This document shows, in pieces, positions 1-8,998 of a stretch of DNA of 64,000 nucleotides (position 1 is its first letter; every line of letters starts with the position of its first letter). Made by a program: the position numbers and the translations under genes. The stretch is from Verticiella alkaliphila (GTDB lineage: Bacteria; Pseudomonadota; Gammaproteobacteria; Burkholderiales; Burkholderiaceae_B), in NCBI RefSeq assembly GCF_018904615.1, contig NZ_JADCNH010000018.1:1-64000 (forward strand). Direction: 5' to 3'. The notes beneath the pieces are model-generated. The model was not told where the DNA came from, did no database searches, and saw only the letters and a list, made by a program, of their open reading frames with translations.

Positions 1-1
1 A

Positions 2-496
2 CCGGATTCGGCCACGCGCTCGGCGCGCTGGGTCCACGGCACGCGAGGCGCGCCCGCCGGTGATCGGGATGGGCTGCCCGCCGCCGGCGTGGGCGTGCGT
101 AGCGGTGCCTCGATCGCCATGGCCGACGCCGCCGTCGGCCCTGTGGCAAGCGCGCTGCCGGTCGCAGCGGCACCGAACCCAGTCAGCGCCCTGCATTTCG
201 ACGCCGGCCCGTCCGATCAGAACATGCGGCGCGCGCTGGGGCGTTGGGCGCGCGAGGCGGGGTGGGTCTTCGGGGCCGAACACTGGAGCGTGGACGTCGA
301 CATCCCGCTCACCGGCAGCGCCGCGTTCGGCGGTGACTTTCGTCAGGCCGTGCGGGGCCTCCTGGGCGCCACGGAGCTTGGCGAGCGGCCGCTGCAACCC
401 TGCTTCTATGCCAATCAGGTCTTGCGCGTCGTGCCGCTCGCGCAGCCCTGCGATCGCACGCTCGCACCGGCCGGTGCGGATCCGGTGCGCTCATGA
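2..496 (+). CDS. PilL/TcpQ-domain type IVb pilus protein (5' end outside window)
   Basis: The reading frame is open to the left edge, so only the C-terminal part is present; an internal GTG at 89 is not needed as a start. The visible end (FDAGPSDQNMRRALGRWARE, then W, D and I/P-L motifs, closing with CFYANQVLRVV) matches the TcpQ-type C-terminal domain found in PilL of R64-like type IVb pili and in TcpQ. In those systems this domain helps place the secretin in the outer membrane. The stop overlaps the pilN start (ATGA), so it is the first visible gene of the pil operon. The family call rests on pattern and context; the missing N-terminus prevents a firm PilL assignment. Confidence 0.62.
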   Translation, partial: PDSATRSARWVHGTRGAPAGDRDGLPAAGVGVRSGASIAMADAAVGPVASALPVAAAPNPVSALHFDAGPSDQNMRRALGRWAREAGWVFGAEHWSVDVDIPLTGSAAFGGDFRQAVRGLLGATELGERPLQPCFYANQVLRVVPLAQPCDRTLAPAGADPVRS

Positions 497-2142
497 GCGC
501 GCGCCAACGGCATCCGCTCGCGCGTGGCGTCCGGCCGCAAGCGCGCTGGGCCCTGGTCCTGGCGCTGGCCGCGGCCGGCACCGGCTGCACGGTGTTTCAG
601 TCGACATCGCGCATCGAGGCGGATGCGCGCGCCGCGCGGGAAGCCCTCGCACAGAGCCACGCGCGCTTTGCCAGCGCGCTGCGCGATACGCAGGCCAGGG
701 AACGGGCTCAGGAGGTGGACCGGCCCTGGCTGGCCGGGCGGCCCGAGCCACTTGCCCGTGAAGTCACGCTGCCCGCGGCGTTGCGGGCGAACGTCGATAC
801 GGCGTTGCTCTTTCCCGGCCTGCAGCTCGATCTGCCGACGCTCGCCGAGCGCATTACCCGCGCCACCGGCATCGCCGTTCGCGTTCAGCCCGAGGCCATG
901 CTGCCGGCCGAGCGCTTCATCGGGCGTCTTGCCGAAGGCAGCACGGCCGCGACAGCGATGGTGCCTGCGCTGCCGGTCACCGTGCCCAGTCCGACAGGCT
1001 TGCAGCCGCTGCCGCGATTGCTCGACCACGTCGCCGCCCGTCTTGGCGTGTCGTGGCGGTATGCGGACGGTGCGCTGAGTTTCTATCGCGTGGAGAGCCG
1101 CGTTTTCAGCGTGCGATCGCTGTTGATGCAATCGGCGGCATCGGCGAGCCTGGGCCGGGATGGCGCCGGTGGCAGCGGCGCGTTCGCGGCGGCATCGGCC
1201 ACGCGATTGCAGGCCGACGTCCAGGACATCCTGGGTGCTGTCGCCTCGCGTATCGAGCCTCTCATGAGCGCGGCCGGAAGGCTCGCGGCGCAGGGGGAGG
1301 GCACCGCACTCATCGTGGCGACCGACACGCCCGAGGCACTGGCACGCATCGCCGATTACCTGGATCGCGAGAATCGCGCCGCCACGCGACGCGTGCGTCT
1401 TGTCTTCGAAGAGGTGACCCTGACGCTGCGCGACGATGCCGAGGCCGGCATCGACTGGAATCTCGTCTATGCCGCCGCCCGCGCGGGCGGTGCCTTTGCC
1501 GGGCCGCTCGGGCTCGCCGCGCCGGCCGCAGGCAGTCTCTCGGGCGACGTGACGAGCGGCCGCTGGGATGGCTCGAGCGCCATCGTGCGTGCGCTCAGTC
1601 AGGTGGGCGTCGTGTCGCGCCACACCAGCATCCCCCTCGTCACCCTGAATCGGCGGCCGGTCACGCATGCGGTGCGCACCACCTTCAGCTGGATCGACCA
1701 GGTGCGCACCACCGCGATGGCCACGGTGGACGAGGGTGGCGGCGTGGGCGCGTTGCCGAGCGTGTCGGTCAGTCAGAAAGAGGAGACCGTCGGGCAGTTC
1801 CTCACCTTGTTGCCGGCGGTGCAGGAAGACGGTCAGATCTTGTTGTCCATCGCCTACGACAACACGGTGGCACAGCCGCTCACGAGCGTGAGCTTCGGCC
1901 GCGGTGACAACGCGGTGCAGATCCAGCAACTCACGGTAGATGGGACGGGCACCGTGCAGCAGGTCGATCTGCGGCCGGGCCAGCCGATGATCGTCTCCGG
2001 CTTTGATCGGCTGGGCGAACAGTCCGATGGCCGCCGGCTGGATGCCAAGGCGCCGTTGCTGCTGGGTGGCCTGCAGCGCACGTCGAGCCAGCGCCAGACC
2101 ACGCTCGTCATCGTGACGGCCTTTCCCGAGGAGGGCTTCTGA
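493..2142 (+). CDS. pilN: PilN, type IVb pilus outer-membrane secretin
   Basis: A 549-residue protein of the size expected for the R64 PilN secretin lipoproteins. It begins with a basic stretch, a hydrophobic segment (about residues 19-31) and a TGC site at Cys32 that could be lipidated, although the lipobox is imperfect. The middle carries the N0/secretin-associated domains and the last 200 or so residues the secretin domain, including the near-C-terminal segment VDLRPGQPMIVSGF typical of secretins. It should form the outer-membrane gate for the pilus. The start overlaps the preceding stop by 4 bp, and its own stop overlaps pilO by 1 bp, indicating tight translational coupling. Confidence 0.86.
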   Translation: MSARQRHPLARGVRPQARWALVLALAAAGTGCTVFQSTSRIEADARAAREALAQSHARFASALRDTQARERAQEVDRPWLAGRPEPLAREVTLPAALRANVDTALLFPGLQLDLPTLAERITRATGIAVRVQPEAMLPAERFIGRLAEGSTAATAMVPALPVTVPSPTGLQPLPRLLDHVAARLGVSWRYADGALSFYRVESRVFSVRSLLMQSAASASLGRDGAGGSGAFAAASATRLQADVQDILGAVASRIEPLMSAAGRLAAQGEGTALIVATDTPEALARIADYLDRENRAATRRVRLVFEEVTLTLRDDAEAGIDWNLVYAAARAGGAFAGPLGLAAPAAGSLSGDVTSGRWDGSSAIVRALSQVGVVSRHTSIPLVTLNRRPVTHAVRTTFSWIDQVRTTAMATVDEGGGVGALPSVSVSQKEETVGQFLTLLPAVQEDGQILLSIAYDNTVAQPLTSVSFGRGDNAVQIQQLTVDGTGTVQQVDLRPGQPMIVSGFDRLGEQSDGRRLDAKAPLLLGGLQRTSSQRQTTLVIVTAFPEEGF

Positions 2143-3491
2143 TGACGACGAGACGATGGCCATGGCCGCGTGCGGCCACCACGGCGGCTGGCGTGGTGCG
2201 CCTGCCTGCCTTCAGCGGCGGCCGCGACGTCGAGCTGGTGCTGGGATTGGCCTGGCACACGATCCTCGGCACGGACCTGCGGCGCGCTGCGTGGCGGCGT
2301 GCGCGCGAGCAACGCGCCACCCACGTGGTGCACGCCGGAGGCCGCAGCGAGTCGGTGGGCACGGCGCGACTCGCGGGTGGGCGCGGACCGCTGCGGCGCG
2401 AGCTGCATGCAGCTGCCCAGCTCTTCGCAACCCAGGCCGGGCCGGGCGCGCACGCCCTCGTCTGGCCGATGGAAGCGGACCGGTTCTGGGTCGTGCAGGC
2501 CCGCGACACACGTGTGCTGGCCGGTGGCGACATGGTCACCGACGCGCCCGGTGCGCGCCTGGCGATCGCGCAGTTCCAGCAGCGCTTCGGCGGCGAGGGG
2601 CGCGTCTGCGGAACGCTTGAGGGCGCCGGCTTGGCCGCTTCGGCACCGGCGCCGACGCTGGACGCCCTGGCGGCCGGGTGCGGCCCGGGCAGCCTGCTGC
2701 AGACCCGCACGCGTGCCTGGCGTTCCCTGGCACTGGCGCCGATGCTGCTCGCCGTGCCTGCGCTGGCGTGGCAGACGCAGCGTGAAGAGGCTCCGCCTGC
2801 TGCCGACGCGCTGGATGCGCCGATGGCGCTCGCCCCCGATCCTGAACTCGTGCGGCGCGACGCGCTGACCGCTGCGCTCGCTGCGGTGTCGGGCCCCACC
2901 GTGGCCGGGATTGCCGCGGTCTGGCAGGCGGTGGGCGACCTGGCACTGCGGCCCGCTGGCTGGCGGCTGCATGCCGTGCGGTGCCGGCACCGTGGCGATG
3001 CTGGTTGGGCCTGTGAGGCCGACTACGCCCGCGCCGAGGCGTTGGCCACGGCTGCGGGGCTCACCGCACACGCGGCGGCAGGGCACTGGCGCTGGCAGGG
3101 GCTGGATCAGGCCACCTTGCAGTTCGACGTGTCGGCGCCCGGGCGCTCGCTCGCGCTGGCCGATCTGCACGTGGTCGGTGCCGGGGTCATCGCGGATGCC
3201 GATGCCCTGCAGGCCTTGCGCCCGGCGTTCGCTCAGGTGTTGGTGGGCGAGGCTGTCGCCGTGCCGGCCCCACCCGGCCCCGATGGGCTGCTGGCGGCGC
3301 CCCTGCTGCGGCAACGGGACATCCGGCTGCGCGGTCCGCTGCGCTCGCTCCCTCTCATCGACGCCACGCTCACCGAGCGCGTCGTCTGGCACACCCTGCA
3401 GGTGTCCTTCGAGCCCGGCGCGCGCGCCGGCCGAGATGCCAGTGTGGTCATGGCCGATCTTCAAGGAACCAGCTATGAACCGGCTTCCTGA
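2142..3491 (+). CDS. pilO: PilO (PilO2 family), type IVb pilus accessory protein
   Basis: A 449-residue protein between pilN and pilP, in the position and size range of PilO of R64-type pili. One transmembrane segment lies near residues 201-215 (LALAPMLLAVPALAW), leaving a cytoplasmic N-terminal half and a periplasmic C-terminal half, as expected for a PilO-type inner-membrane assembly protein. The N-terminus contains the motif VLGLAWHTILGTD seen in PilO2 family members. Its first base is the last base of pilN and its 3' end overlaps pilP by 17 bp. The call depends on the N-terminal motif and strict synteny; internal domains are poorly conserved in this family. Confidence 0.8.
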   Translation: MTTRRWPWPRAATTAAGVVRLPAFSGGRDVELVLGLAWHTILGTDLRRAAWRRAREQRATHVVHAGGRSESVGTARLAGGRGPLRRELHAAAQLFATQAGPGAHALVWPMEADRFWVVQARDTRVLAGGDMVTDAPGARLAIAQFQQRFGGEGRVCGTLEGAGLAASAPAPTLDALAAGCGPGSLLQTRTRAWRSLALAPMLLAVPALAWQTQREEAPPAADALDAPMALAPDPELVRRDALTAALAAVSGPTVAGIAAVWQAVGDLALRPAGWRLHAVRCRHRGDAGWACEADYARAEALATAAGLTAHAAAGHWRWQGLDQATLQFDVSAPGRSLALADLHVVGAGVIADADALQALRPAFAQVLVGEAVAVPAPPGPDGLLAAPLLRQRDIRLRGPLRSLPLIDATLTERVVWHTLQVSFEPGARAGRDASVVMADLQGTSYEPAS

Positions 3492-4005
3492 CGCCAAGCG
3501 CGTCCCAGCGCGACGGCGCCAAGTCCGTCATGTGGGATTGTGTCTGGCCCTGCTGCCGGCCGTGACGCTCGCCACGCCCGCCGATTGGCAGGCTGGCGCC
3601 ACCCATGTGCGCGAGCTCGTGCAGGCGGAGTTGCGCGGGCCGGTCGAGCCCGCGCCTGTATCGGCGGCACGCCCCGAGCCGGCGCCCCCGCGTCTCGTCG
3701 CGCTCTATGGCACCGCGGGTCACTACACGGCGATCCTGGACGTGGACGGGGTGCGCAAGGAGTATCGGCCTGGCGCGAGTCTGCCATATGGCGGGCAGGG
3801 CGGCGCCACCGAGTATCGGCTGGTGCGCATCGTCGACACCTGCGTCGTGCTGCGCCGTGGGGCTCAGGGGCGTTTGCGCACCGCGTGCTACGTGCCGCAG
3901 CCCGCTCCCGTGCTTGCCCCAGCTATCGCGCCTGCAGTGGCCGGTGCGGCAGGCGATGTGCTCTCGTCGCCGCTGCCCCTCGCCGGGGCGGGGAGCCTGC
4001 CATGA
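3475..4005 (+). CDS. pilP: PilP, type IVb pilus biogenesis protein
   Basis: A 176-residue exported protein. The N-terminus has a signal-peptide shape (basic residues, then VGLCLALLPAVTLATPA), followed by a linker and a compact domain with LVALYGTAGHYTAILDVDGV and a paired-cysteine segment (TCVVLRRGAQGRLRTAC). Small PilP proteins with this layout sit between PilO and the ATPase in R64-like loci and are thought to link the inner-membrane complex to the secretin. The ATG at 3475 was chosen because it gives the signal peptide. The frame runs open upstream inside pilO, but that extension only shadows pilO. The 3' end overlaps pilQ (ATGA at 4002). Confidence 0.76.
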   Translation: MNRLPDAKRVPARRRQVRHVGLCLALLPAVTLATPADWQAGATHVRELVQAELRGPVEPAPVSAARPEPAPPRLVALYGTAGHYTAILDVDGVRKEYRPGASLPYGGQGGATEYRLVRIVDTCVVLRRGAQGRLRTACYVPQPAPVLAPAIAPAVAGAAGDVLSSPLPLAGAGSLP

Positions 4006-5714
4006 GACTGCCCCTCCCGCGCCGGCTGGCCGGCATGGCACCAGCGGCAGCCGCTCTCGCGCGCCCCGTGGTGCGGGTCGGTAGCCAGAGCGAGCTCGCC
4101 GCGCTCGCGCGGCCACTGCGCCGCGTGCTGCGCGATGATTTCGACGTGGGTGAGAGCAGCAACCGCTTCTGCCCCATGCAGTACGAGGACGGCAGTGTCG
4201 TCATCGTCACCCTGGAGGCGTATCACGACAGCGAACAGGTCGATGAGCTCGAACGCATGGTGTTGCGCCGCCGGTATCGGCTCGGCGAGCCCGCGCGCAT
4301 CGTCGTGCCGGCCACCTTGCTGCTGGCCCTCGTGCGGGGCCAGATCGACGCCACGACGCTGCGGCGCGGGCCGCAGGCCGTCGCACCCTCGACGCGCTCG
4401 TCGATGGCCGACGCCTTTCACGACATCGTCGCCTGGGGCGTGCAGCATGGGGCGAGCGACATCCATCTGAATGTCCGGACATTGGCGGCGGAGTCCGAGG
4501 TTCGGTTCACCGTCGATGGACGCTATGTCGCCCCCGAGCGGTTTGCGCGCATGCCCACCGTCACGCTCAGCGACATCCTGGCGGTGGCCTGGATGGACGT
4601 GAGCGGCGGCAATGGCGCGGTGTTCGATCCGATGCTCGAGCAGCAGGGGCGTATCCGGCTCGACGTGCAAGGCCGGCCCATCATGTTGCGCTGGGCGTCG
4701 CTGGCGGCAGACCAGGGCGTGTCCGTGTGTCTGCGCATCCTGTGCCTGGATGCGCGCGTGCAGACCTCCTTTGCCGAGCTCGGCTATCTGCCGACGCAGG
4801 TCGAGATGCTGGATCGGGCCCGCCAGACCGAGGGTGGTGCCATCGTGCTCGCAGGTGTCGTGGGCTCGGGAAAGTCCACCACGATCGCAGCGATGATGGG
4901 CGCCATCCCGGCCACGCGCAAAGTCGTCACGCTCGAAGATCCCGTCGAGTATCTGATTCCGGGCGCCTTGCAGAACACAGTGGTGCGGGCTTTGGAGGGC
5001 GAGCGCCGGGACGCGTTCGATGCCAAGTTGAAGACCGTCAAGCGCTCGGCGATGAATGATCTGCTCGTGGGCGAGATCCGGGATCCCGAGACGGGCAGGG
5101 CGTTCCTCGACCTGGCGGGCAGCGGCATCAGTCTCTACACCACCGTGCACGCGGGCGCGGCAGGCCGCATCCCGGATCGCCTGGCGTCGCCGGTGATCGG
5201 CGTGTCGCGCGATTTCCTCGCCACGCCCGGCGTGTTGAAGCTGCTCGTCTACCAGGCCTTGCTGCCGCTCTTGTGCCAGCATTGCGCACTGCCGCTCGAC
5301 GCGCTCGCGCTGCGCGCGCCGTCGGACCCGTGGCGGCGATACCGCGACGACCTCGCCCGCGGTCTGGATGCGGACACACGCGCCGTGCGGCTGCGCGATC
5401 CCGCCGGTTGCGTGCATTGCCGGCGCGCCGGGCTGCCCGAGCTGCACGGTCTGGCAGGGCGCACGGTGGTGGCCGAGATGCTCGAGCCCGCAGCAGACGA
5501 TGTCTTCCTCGAGAACCTGCGCCGCAGCGATAACGTGGCCCAGCGTCGCCATCTGGCGGGCCTGCGCCAGACGGGCTACGGCGAGGCAGACATGCGGGGC
5601 AAGAGCGCGATGGCCTGCGCCCTCTACAAGATGCTGCAGGGTTGGGTGGACCCGCGCGACGTCGAAGCACGCTTCGGTGAGGTCATGGCACACACGCCTG
5701 GAGCGCTCGCATGA
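4002..5714 (+). CDS. pilQ: PilQ, type IVb pilus assembly ATPase (GspE/VirB11 superfamily)
   Basis: A 570-residue secretion ATPase. Walker A is GVVGSGKSTT at about residue 284, followed by the Asp-box region TLEDPVEYLIPGALQ, a Walker-B-like segment NDLLVGEIRDPETG and a His-box-like TTVHAGAAGRIPDRL. Two CxxC pairs (LCQHC and CVHC) near the C-terminus suggest a zinc-binding insertion, as in many GspE-type ATPases. It should power pilus polymerisation at the cytoplasmic face of the inner membrane, working with PilR. In R64 nomenclature PilQ is the ATPase, not the secretin that carries this name in type IVa pili. The start overlaps the pilP stop and the stop overlaps the pilR start. Confidence 0.9.
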   Translation: MRLPLPRRLAGMAPAAAALARPVVRVGSQSELAALARPLRRVLRDDFDVGESSNRFCPMQYEDGSVVIVTLEAYHDSEQVDELERMVLRRRYRLGEPARIVVPATLLLALVRGQIDATTLRRGPQAVAPSTRSSMADAFHDIVAWGVQHGASDIHLNVRTLAAESEVRFTVDGRYVAPERFARMPTVTLSDILAVAWMDVSGGNGAVFDPMLEQQGRIRLDVQGRPIMLRWASLAADQGVSVCLRILCLDARVQTSFAELGYLPTQVEMLDRARQTEGGAIVLAGVVGSGKSTTIAAMMGAIPATRKVVTLEDPVEYLIPGALQNTVVRALEGERRDAFDAKLKTVKRSAMNDLLVGEIRDPETGRAFLDLAGSGISLYTTVHAGAAGRIPDRLASPVIGVSRDFLATPGVLKLLVYQALLPLLCQHCALPLDALALRAPSDPWRRYRDDLARGLDADTRAVRLRDPAGCVHCRRAGLPELHGLAGRTVVAEMLEPAADDVFLENLRRSDNVAQRRHLAGLRQTGYGEADMRGKSAMACALYKMLQGWVDPRDVEARFGEVMAHTPGALA

Positions 5715-6802
5715 GGATGCCGCTTGCCTGGGATGCGCGCCGCTTTCGCCCGCACCGCGCGGATTACTACGAATATCTGTCGGTATTGCTCGGCAGCCTG
5801 GAGGGGCGGCGCAGCCTGCACGACGTCTTCGCCGCCGATGCCCATCGGTATGGCCCGGGCACGGTGCGTGGTCGATTGTCAGCGCATTGGGCGCGACAGT
5901 TCCGCGAGTGTGGCGGCGATCTCGGCGAGACCTTCGCGGGCACGCTGCCGGCCGATGACGTGGCCTTGCTGCGGGCCGCCCAGCTCGCTGGCGCCGGCGC
6001 TCTCGATGCCGCGCTCGACGACGTGGCGCGCACCGTCCGACTGCTCGAGCGCGGCCGTTCCGGCGTCATCGGCGCCTTGAGTGGGGTGTTCGTCGCGGTG
6101 GGCGTTCTGTTGATCGTGCTGCTCGCCGTGCCGCTGCACACCGTGCCAACGCTCAAGGCGGCGTTCGCCGGCGTCGATGCCTCGCTCTGGGGCAGCAAGA
6201 CGCGCCTTCTCTTCGGCCTGGCCGATCTCGTGCGGGTGTCGCTGCCGCTGCTGCTGGCGGTGACGGCGCTGGCGCTGGGGCTGCTCGCCGCTTCGCTGCC
6301 GCACTACGTCGGGCTCGGCCGGGCCACCCTGGATCGCTGGTTGTGGTGGCGCGTCTATCGCGACTTCCACGGGATTCGCTTTCTTGCCCTGCTTGCCACA
6401 CTGGTCGTGCCGCGCGGAAACGTCGGCGCGCCGCTGCGCGATGCCTTGCTCGCGCAATTGCCGGGCGCGAGCCGCTGGAAGGCCTGGCATCTGAACCACA
6501 TGCTCGAACGTGTGGACGACGGCATGGTGGGCGCGCAGACCTTCCACACGGGGATGCTCGATGCGCAGACCTACTGGTTCCTGGACGACATGACGGCCAT
6601 CCATGGCATGGGTCCGGGGCTGGCCCGCACGCGCGAGCGCATCGAGGGCCGGCTGCTGGGCCAAGTGCTGCGCCGTGCGCAGGGGTTGCGCTGGGCCGCC
6701 CTGGGCTGCGTGCTGACCACGTTGTTTGGCCTGGTCTTCTGGCATTACGCGGTCGTCGACGAGTTGCGCCGCGCCCTGCAGGCGGCCCAGACCTTGGGCT
6801 GA
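5711..6802 (+). CDS. pilR: PilR, type IVb pilus inner-membrane platform protein (GspF family)
   Basis: A 363-residue polytopic protein that follows the ATPase, as GspF-type platform proteins do. It has two GspF-like helical cytoplasmic domains separated by membrane segments (FVAVGVLLIVLLAVPL; LLLAVTALALGLLAASLPHY; and a C-terminal LGCVLTTLFGLVFWHYAVV). The first domain starts FRPHRADYYEYLSVLLGSLE, with the second GspF-like block around YRDFHGIRFLALLATLVVPR. It should couple ATP hydrolysis by PilQ to extraction of pilin from the membrane. The start overlaps pilQ by 4 bp. The sequence is a diverged GspF; the call relies on topology, these blocks and synteny. Confidence 0.85.
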   Translation: MRMPLAWDARRFRPHRADYYEYLSVLLGSLEGRRSLHDVFAADAHRYGPGTVRGRLSAHWARQFRECGGDLGETFAGTLPADDVALLRAAQLAGAGALDAALDDVARTVRLLERGRSGVIGALSGVFVAVGVLLIVLLAVPLHTVPTLKAAFAGVDASLWGSKTRLLFGLADLVRVSLPLLLAVTALALGLLAASLPHYVGLGRATLDRWLWWRVYRDFHGIRFLALLATLVVPRGNVGAPLRDALLAQLPGASRWKAWHLNHMLERVDDGMVGAQTFHTGMLDAQTYWFLDDMTAIHGMGPGLARTRERIEGRLLGQVLRRAQGLRWAALGCVLTTLFGLVFWHYAVVDELRRALQAAQTLG

Positions 6803-6851
6803 GCCCCGTCTCGATTTTCCTGATGTTCCCTTTCTGCCCACCGGAGATCCC

Positions 6852-7445
6852 ATGGCAGCTCATCGCAGCATCCCGTCGTCCTCGCGCCGCCGTCAGGCGG
6901 GTTTCAGTCTCGTCGAGGTCTCCATCGTCACGGCCATCGTGCTCATCGTGTCCATCATCGGCATCCCGGCGATCAACAGTTATGTGGTCGAGAACAAGGT
7001 GCCGCGCGTGGCAGGCGAGCTGCAGCGTTACGCCACCCGCACCAAGGCGAACGCGCAGGGCGTGAGCAACCCCTATGTCGGTATCGATACCGGCAATCTC
7101 GCGCGTGCCATGCGCAGCTCGAGCATTCTCGCCGTCGACGCCGCCCAGCTCTCGCGCGTGGCCCACGGCCTAGGGGGCAACGGCACGAGCACCGGGTTGA
7201 TCGCCATTGCGCCGGAGGACAACGGTGCTCGCTTCGTCGTCACGCTGGATGCGGTGAGCGACGCCGCGTGTCCTGGTCTTGCCTCGATCCTGCAGCGCGT
7301 GGCGGGCCGCATTCGCGTGACGGGGGCGACCGGCACGGTGGTCAAGGACGAGCTCGCCACGCCGGCCGTGGCGTATTCGCCGCTCGCGGCCGAGCGCGCC
7401 TGCAGCACGGGCGACACCAACACGCTCGCCTTCACCGTGTGGTGA
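6852..7445 (+). CDS. pilS: PilS, major type IVb prepilin
   Basis: A 197-residue prepilin. A basic leader ending in Gly (RRRQAG) is followed by FSLVEVSIVTAIVLIVSIIG, with Glu at mature position 5 and a long hydrophobic alpha-1 helix, so prepilin peptidase should cut between Gly and Phe. The C-terminal domain has two cysteines (DAACPGL and ERACSTG) that can form the usual pilin disulphide. The length is in the type IVb pilin range. The first mature residue is Phe, which is more typical of type IVa pilins. The start at 6852 gives the shortest leader and sits behind the purine-rich GGAGAT, 49 bp after pilR. No prepilin peptidase gene is visible in the window. Confidence 0.85.
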   Translation: MAAHRSIPSSSRRRQAGFSLVEVSIVTAIVLIVSIIGIPAINSYVVENKVPRVAGELQRYATRTKANAQGVSNPYVGIDTGNLARAMRSSSILAVDAAQLSRVAHGLGGNGTSTGLIAIAPEDNGARFVVTLDAVSDAACPGLASILQRVAGRIRVTGATGTVVKDELATPAVAYSPLAAERACSTGDTNTLAFTVW

Positions 7446-7450
7446 GCCGC

Positions 7451-8638
7451 ATGCGTGCACGAACGCGGCGGCCTCGCGCAGCGGGCTACCTGCTCGCCGA
7501 GCTGGCCGTGGTGTTGCTCGCCGCCACGCTCGGCGCCGTCTGGTTCGCCCAGCAGGCGGCCGAGGAAACCGAGGACGCAGGCGCGCGCGCGACGGCGAGT
7601 CTGCTGCTCACGGCGCGCGGCCGGCTGCTGGGCTGGCAGGTGCAGCATCTGGACTGGCTGCTGGCCGAGCCATCGGCCGCGCAGCCCACGGGCATCACGG
7701 CGGTCAGCTGGCCGGTGGACCTGCCGCTCGCGGCCTTCGCGGGCGGTGCGGTCGATCCCGTCTGGCAGGCGCGGCCCGCCTATGGCGGCGAGCTTCGCGT
7801 CAGGCTCTGGCGCGACGGCGTCTGCCCCGGCACGGCGTGCCGGCCGCAGGCCATGCTCTACACGACGGAGCCCGTGCGTGCCCGCGCGGCACACGACTAC
7901 AGTCCGATGCTCGTCGGCCAGATTCTGCTCGCGACCGACGGGTATGGCGCGCACGCGCCGCCGGGCACGCCGGCGCGGCTTCGTGGCGCGCTGCTGGACG
8001 TGGCCAACCCGCAGGGCGCGCGTGCGGGCGTGGTCGCGGTCACCGCGAGTCTGGATGCCACGCCGTTCACGCAGTTCGTGCGGCACGGCGATGGGCGACC
8101 GGTCCGCCTGCGCAATACGCTCGCGGTGGACGGTGCGCTGTCCACCGCCACGGGACTGGCCTTCGACACCGCGGTGGTACCGGGGGGCGCGTGTGCGCAG
8201 GAAGGGCTGCATGCGCGTACGGCGGGGGCAAGCCTGGCCGTATGCAGCGCCGGCATCTGGTTCGAACTCAATCGCTACGTCGTCACGGCCATGCAGGATG
8301 GCCTGGCCGATGGCGCGGTGCTGCCCGTGTCGAGTTGCCCTGCTGGCATGGCACCGTTCACGCGCGTGGGCGTGCAGCATCTGGACGTGATGGTGGGGGG
8401 CGGCGATATCGACGTGCGGGGTCAACTCGCCGGCGCACTGTCCGGGAGTGGTGCCGTCAGCCAGACGGGGGCGGTGAGCGTGACCGGGACGGTGACGGGC
8501 AGCCTGCGCAGCACCTCGGACAGCCAGTTGCGGATCGCCCAGGCCGCCACGGAAAGCGGCGGACGCCTGCGCCTGTCCAGTGTCGGGCCGGCAGCACGCG
8601 GGTATGCGATCGTGGGGTGCCGCCATGGCACGGGCTAG
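7451..8638 (+). CDS. pilV: PilV-like minor pilin / tip adhesin
   Basis: A 395-residue protein with a class III leader: basic stretch, Gly, then YLLAELAVVLLAATLGAVW with Glu at mature position 5. The remainder resembles the constant region of shufflon-type PilV tip proteins, with a late low-complexity stretch (VRGQLAGALSGSGAVSQTGA) and a short C-terminal domain. It probably caps the pilus and contacts surfaces or recipient cells. A GTG at 7442 overlapping the pilS stop (GTGA) is an alternative start that adds three residues; ATG 7451 is used here. No recombinase gene or inverted shufflon repeats are found downstream, so the tip appears to be fixed. Confidence 0.77.
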   Translation: MRARTRRPRAAGYLLAELAVVLLAATLGAVWFAQQAAEETEDAGARATASLLLTARGRLLGWQVQHLDWLLAEPSAAQPTGITAVSWPVDLPLAAFAGGAVDPVWQARPAYGGELRVRLWRDGVCPGTACRPQAMLYTTEPVRARAAHDYSPMLVGQILLATDGYGAHAPPGTPARLRGALLDVANPQGARAGVVAVTASLDATPFTQFVRHGDGRPVRLRNTLAVDGALSTATGLAFDTAVVPGGACAQEGLHARTAGASLAVCSAGIWFELNRYVVTAMQDGLADGAVLPVSSCPAGMAPFTRVGVQHLDVMVGGGDIDVRGQLAGALSGSGAVSQTGAVSVTGTVTGSLRSTSDSQLRIAQAATESGGRLRLSSVGPAARGYAIVGCRHGTG

Positions 8639-8963
8639 CGCATCCGCCAGGGCGGCGGCACCGGACGCGCGCGTTCGCGTGCGGCGGCGCACGTCCAGGG
8701 CCGCTCGCTACGCACCGGCAGCGCTGCTCGCCCTGGTATTGGCGGGGGCTGGCGGTGATGCACCGGCCGCTGCCACCGATGCGGGGCCGGCATCCGCCCG
8801 CGATGACAGTGCGGCAGCTACAGGGCCCTTGCCGGGTGCGCCGTCCCGCTCGGCAGCGGGGACGGACCCTACGACGTCGCGCGAGGCCGCAGCCACACGG
8901 GCTGCCACGCGCCGCGCCCGCCTGCGCCGTCAGGCACCCGGCGCGGGCCTGCACCCGAGGTAG
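8625..8963 (+). pseudogene. N-terminal part of frameshifted lytic transglycosylase (signal region)
   Basis: This frame overlaps the end of pilV by 14 bp and encodes a basic start, a hydrophobic segment (YAPAALLALVLAGAGG) that looks like a signal peptide, and an Ala/Thr/Arg-rich linker, then stops at TAG 8961. A transglycosylase domain continues immediately in another frame. Adding one C to the CCC run at 8954-8956 changes the read-out from H-P-R-stop to H-P-E-V-A-A-C and runs straight into that domain. I therefore take this as the front part of the same gene as 8999-9373, split by a single-base deletion that is either a sequencing error or a real mutation. Confidence 0.55.
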
Positions 8964-8998
8964 CCGCCTGCCTGACGGCGGCGGCCGCGCATCATCGG

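Noticed and set aside
415-2163. Long open frame on the minus strand opposite pilN (and similar antisense frames opposite mfd, eno, pyrG and others)
   Set aside because: High-GC genes in this genome leave long stop-free antisense frames. The predicted proteins are Arg/His/Gly-rich, show no domains, and the sense genes are unmistakable.
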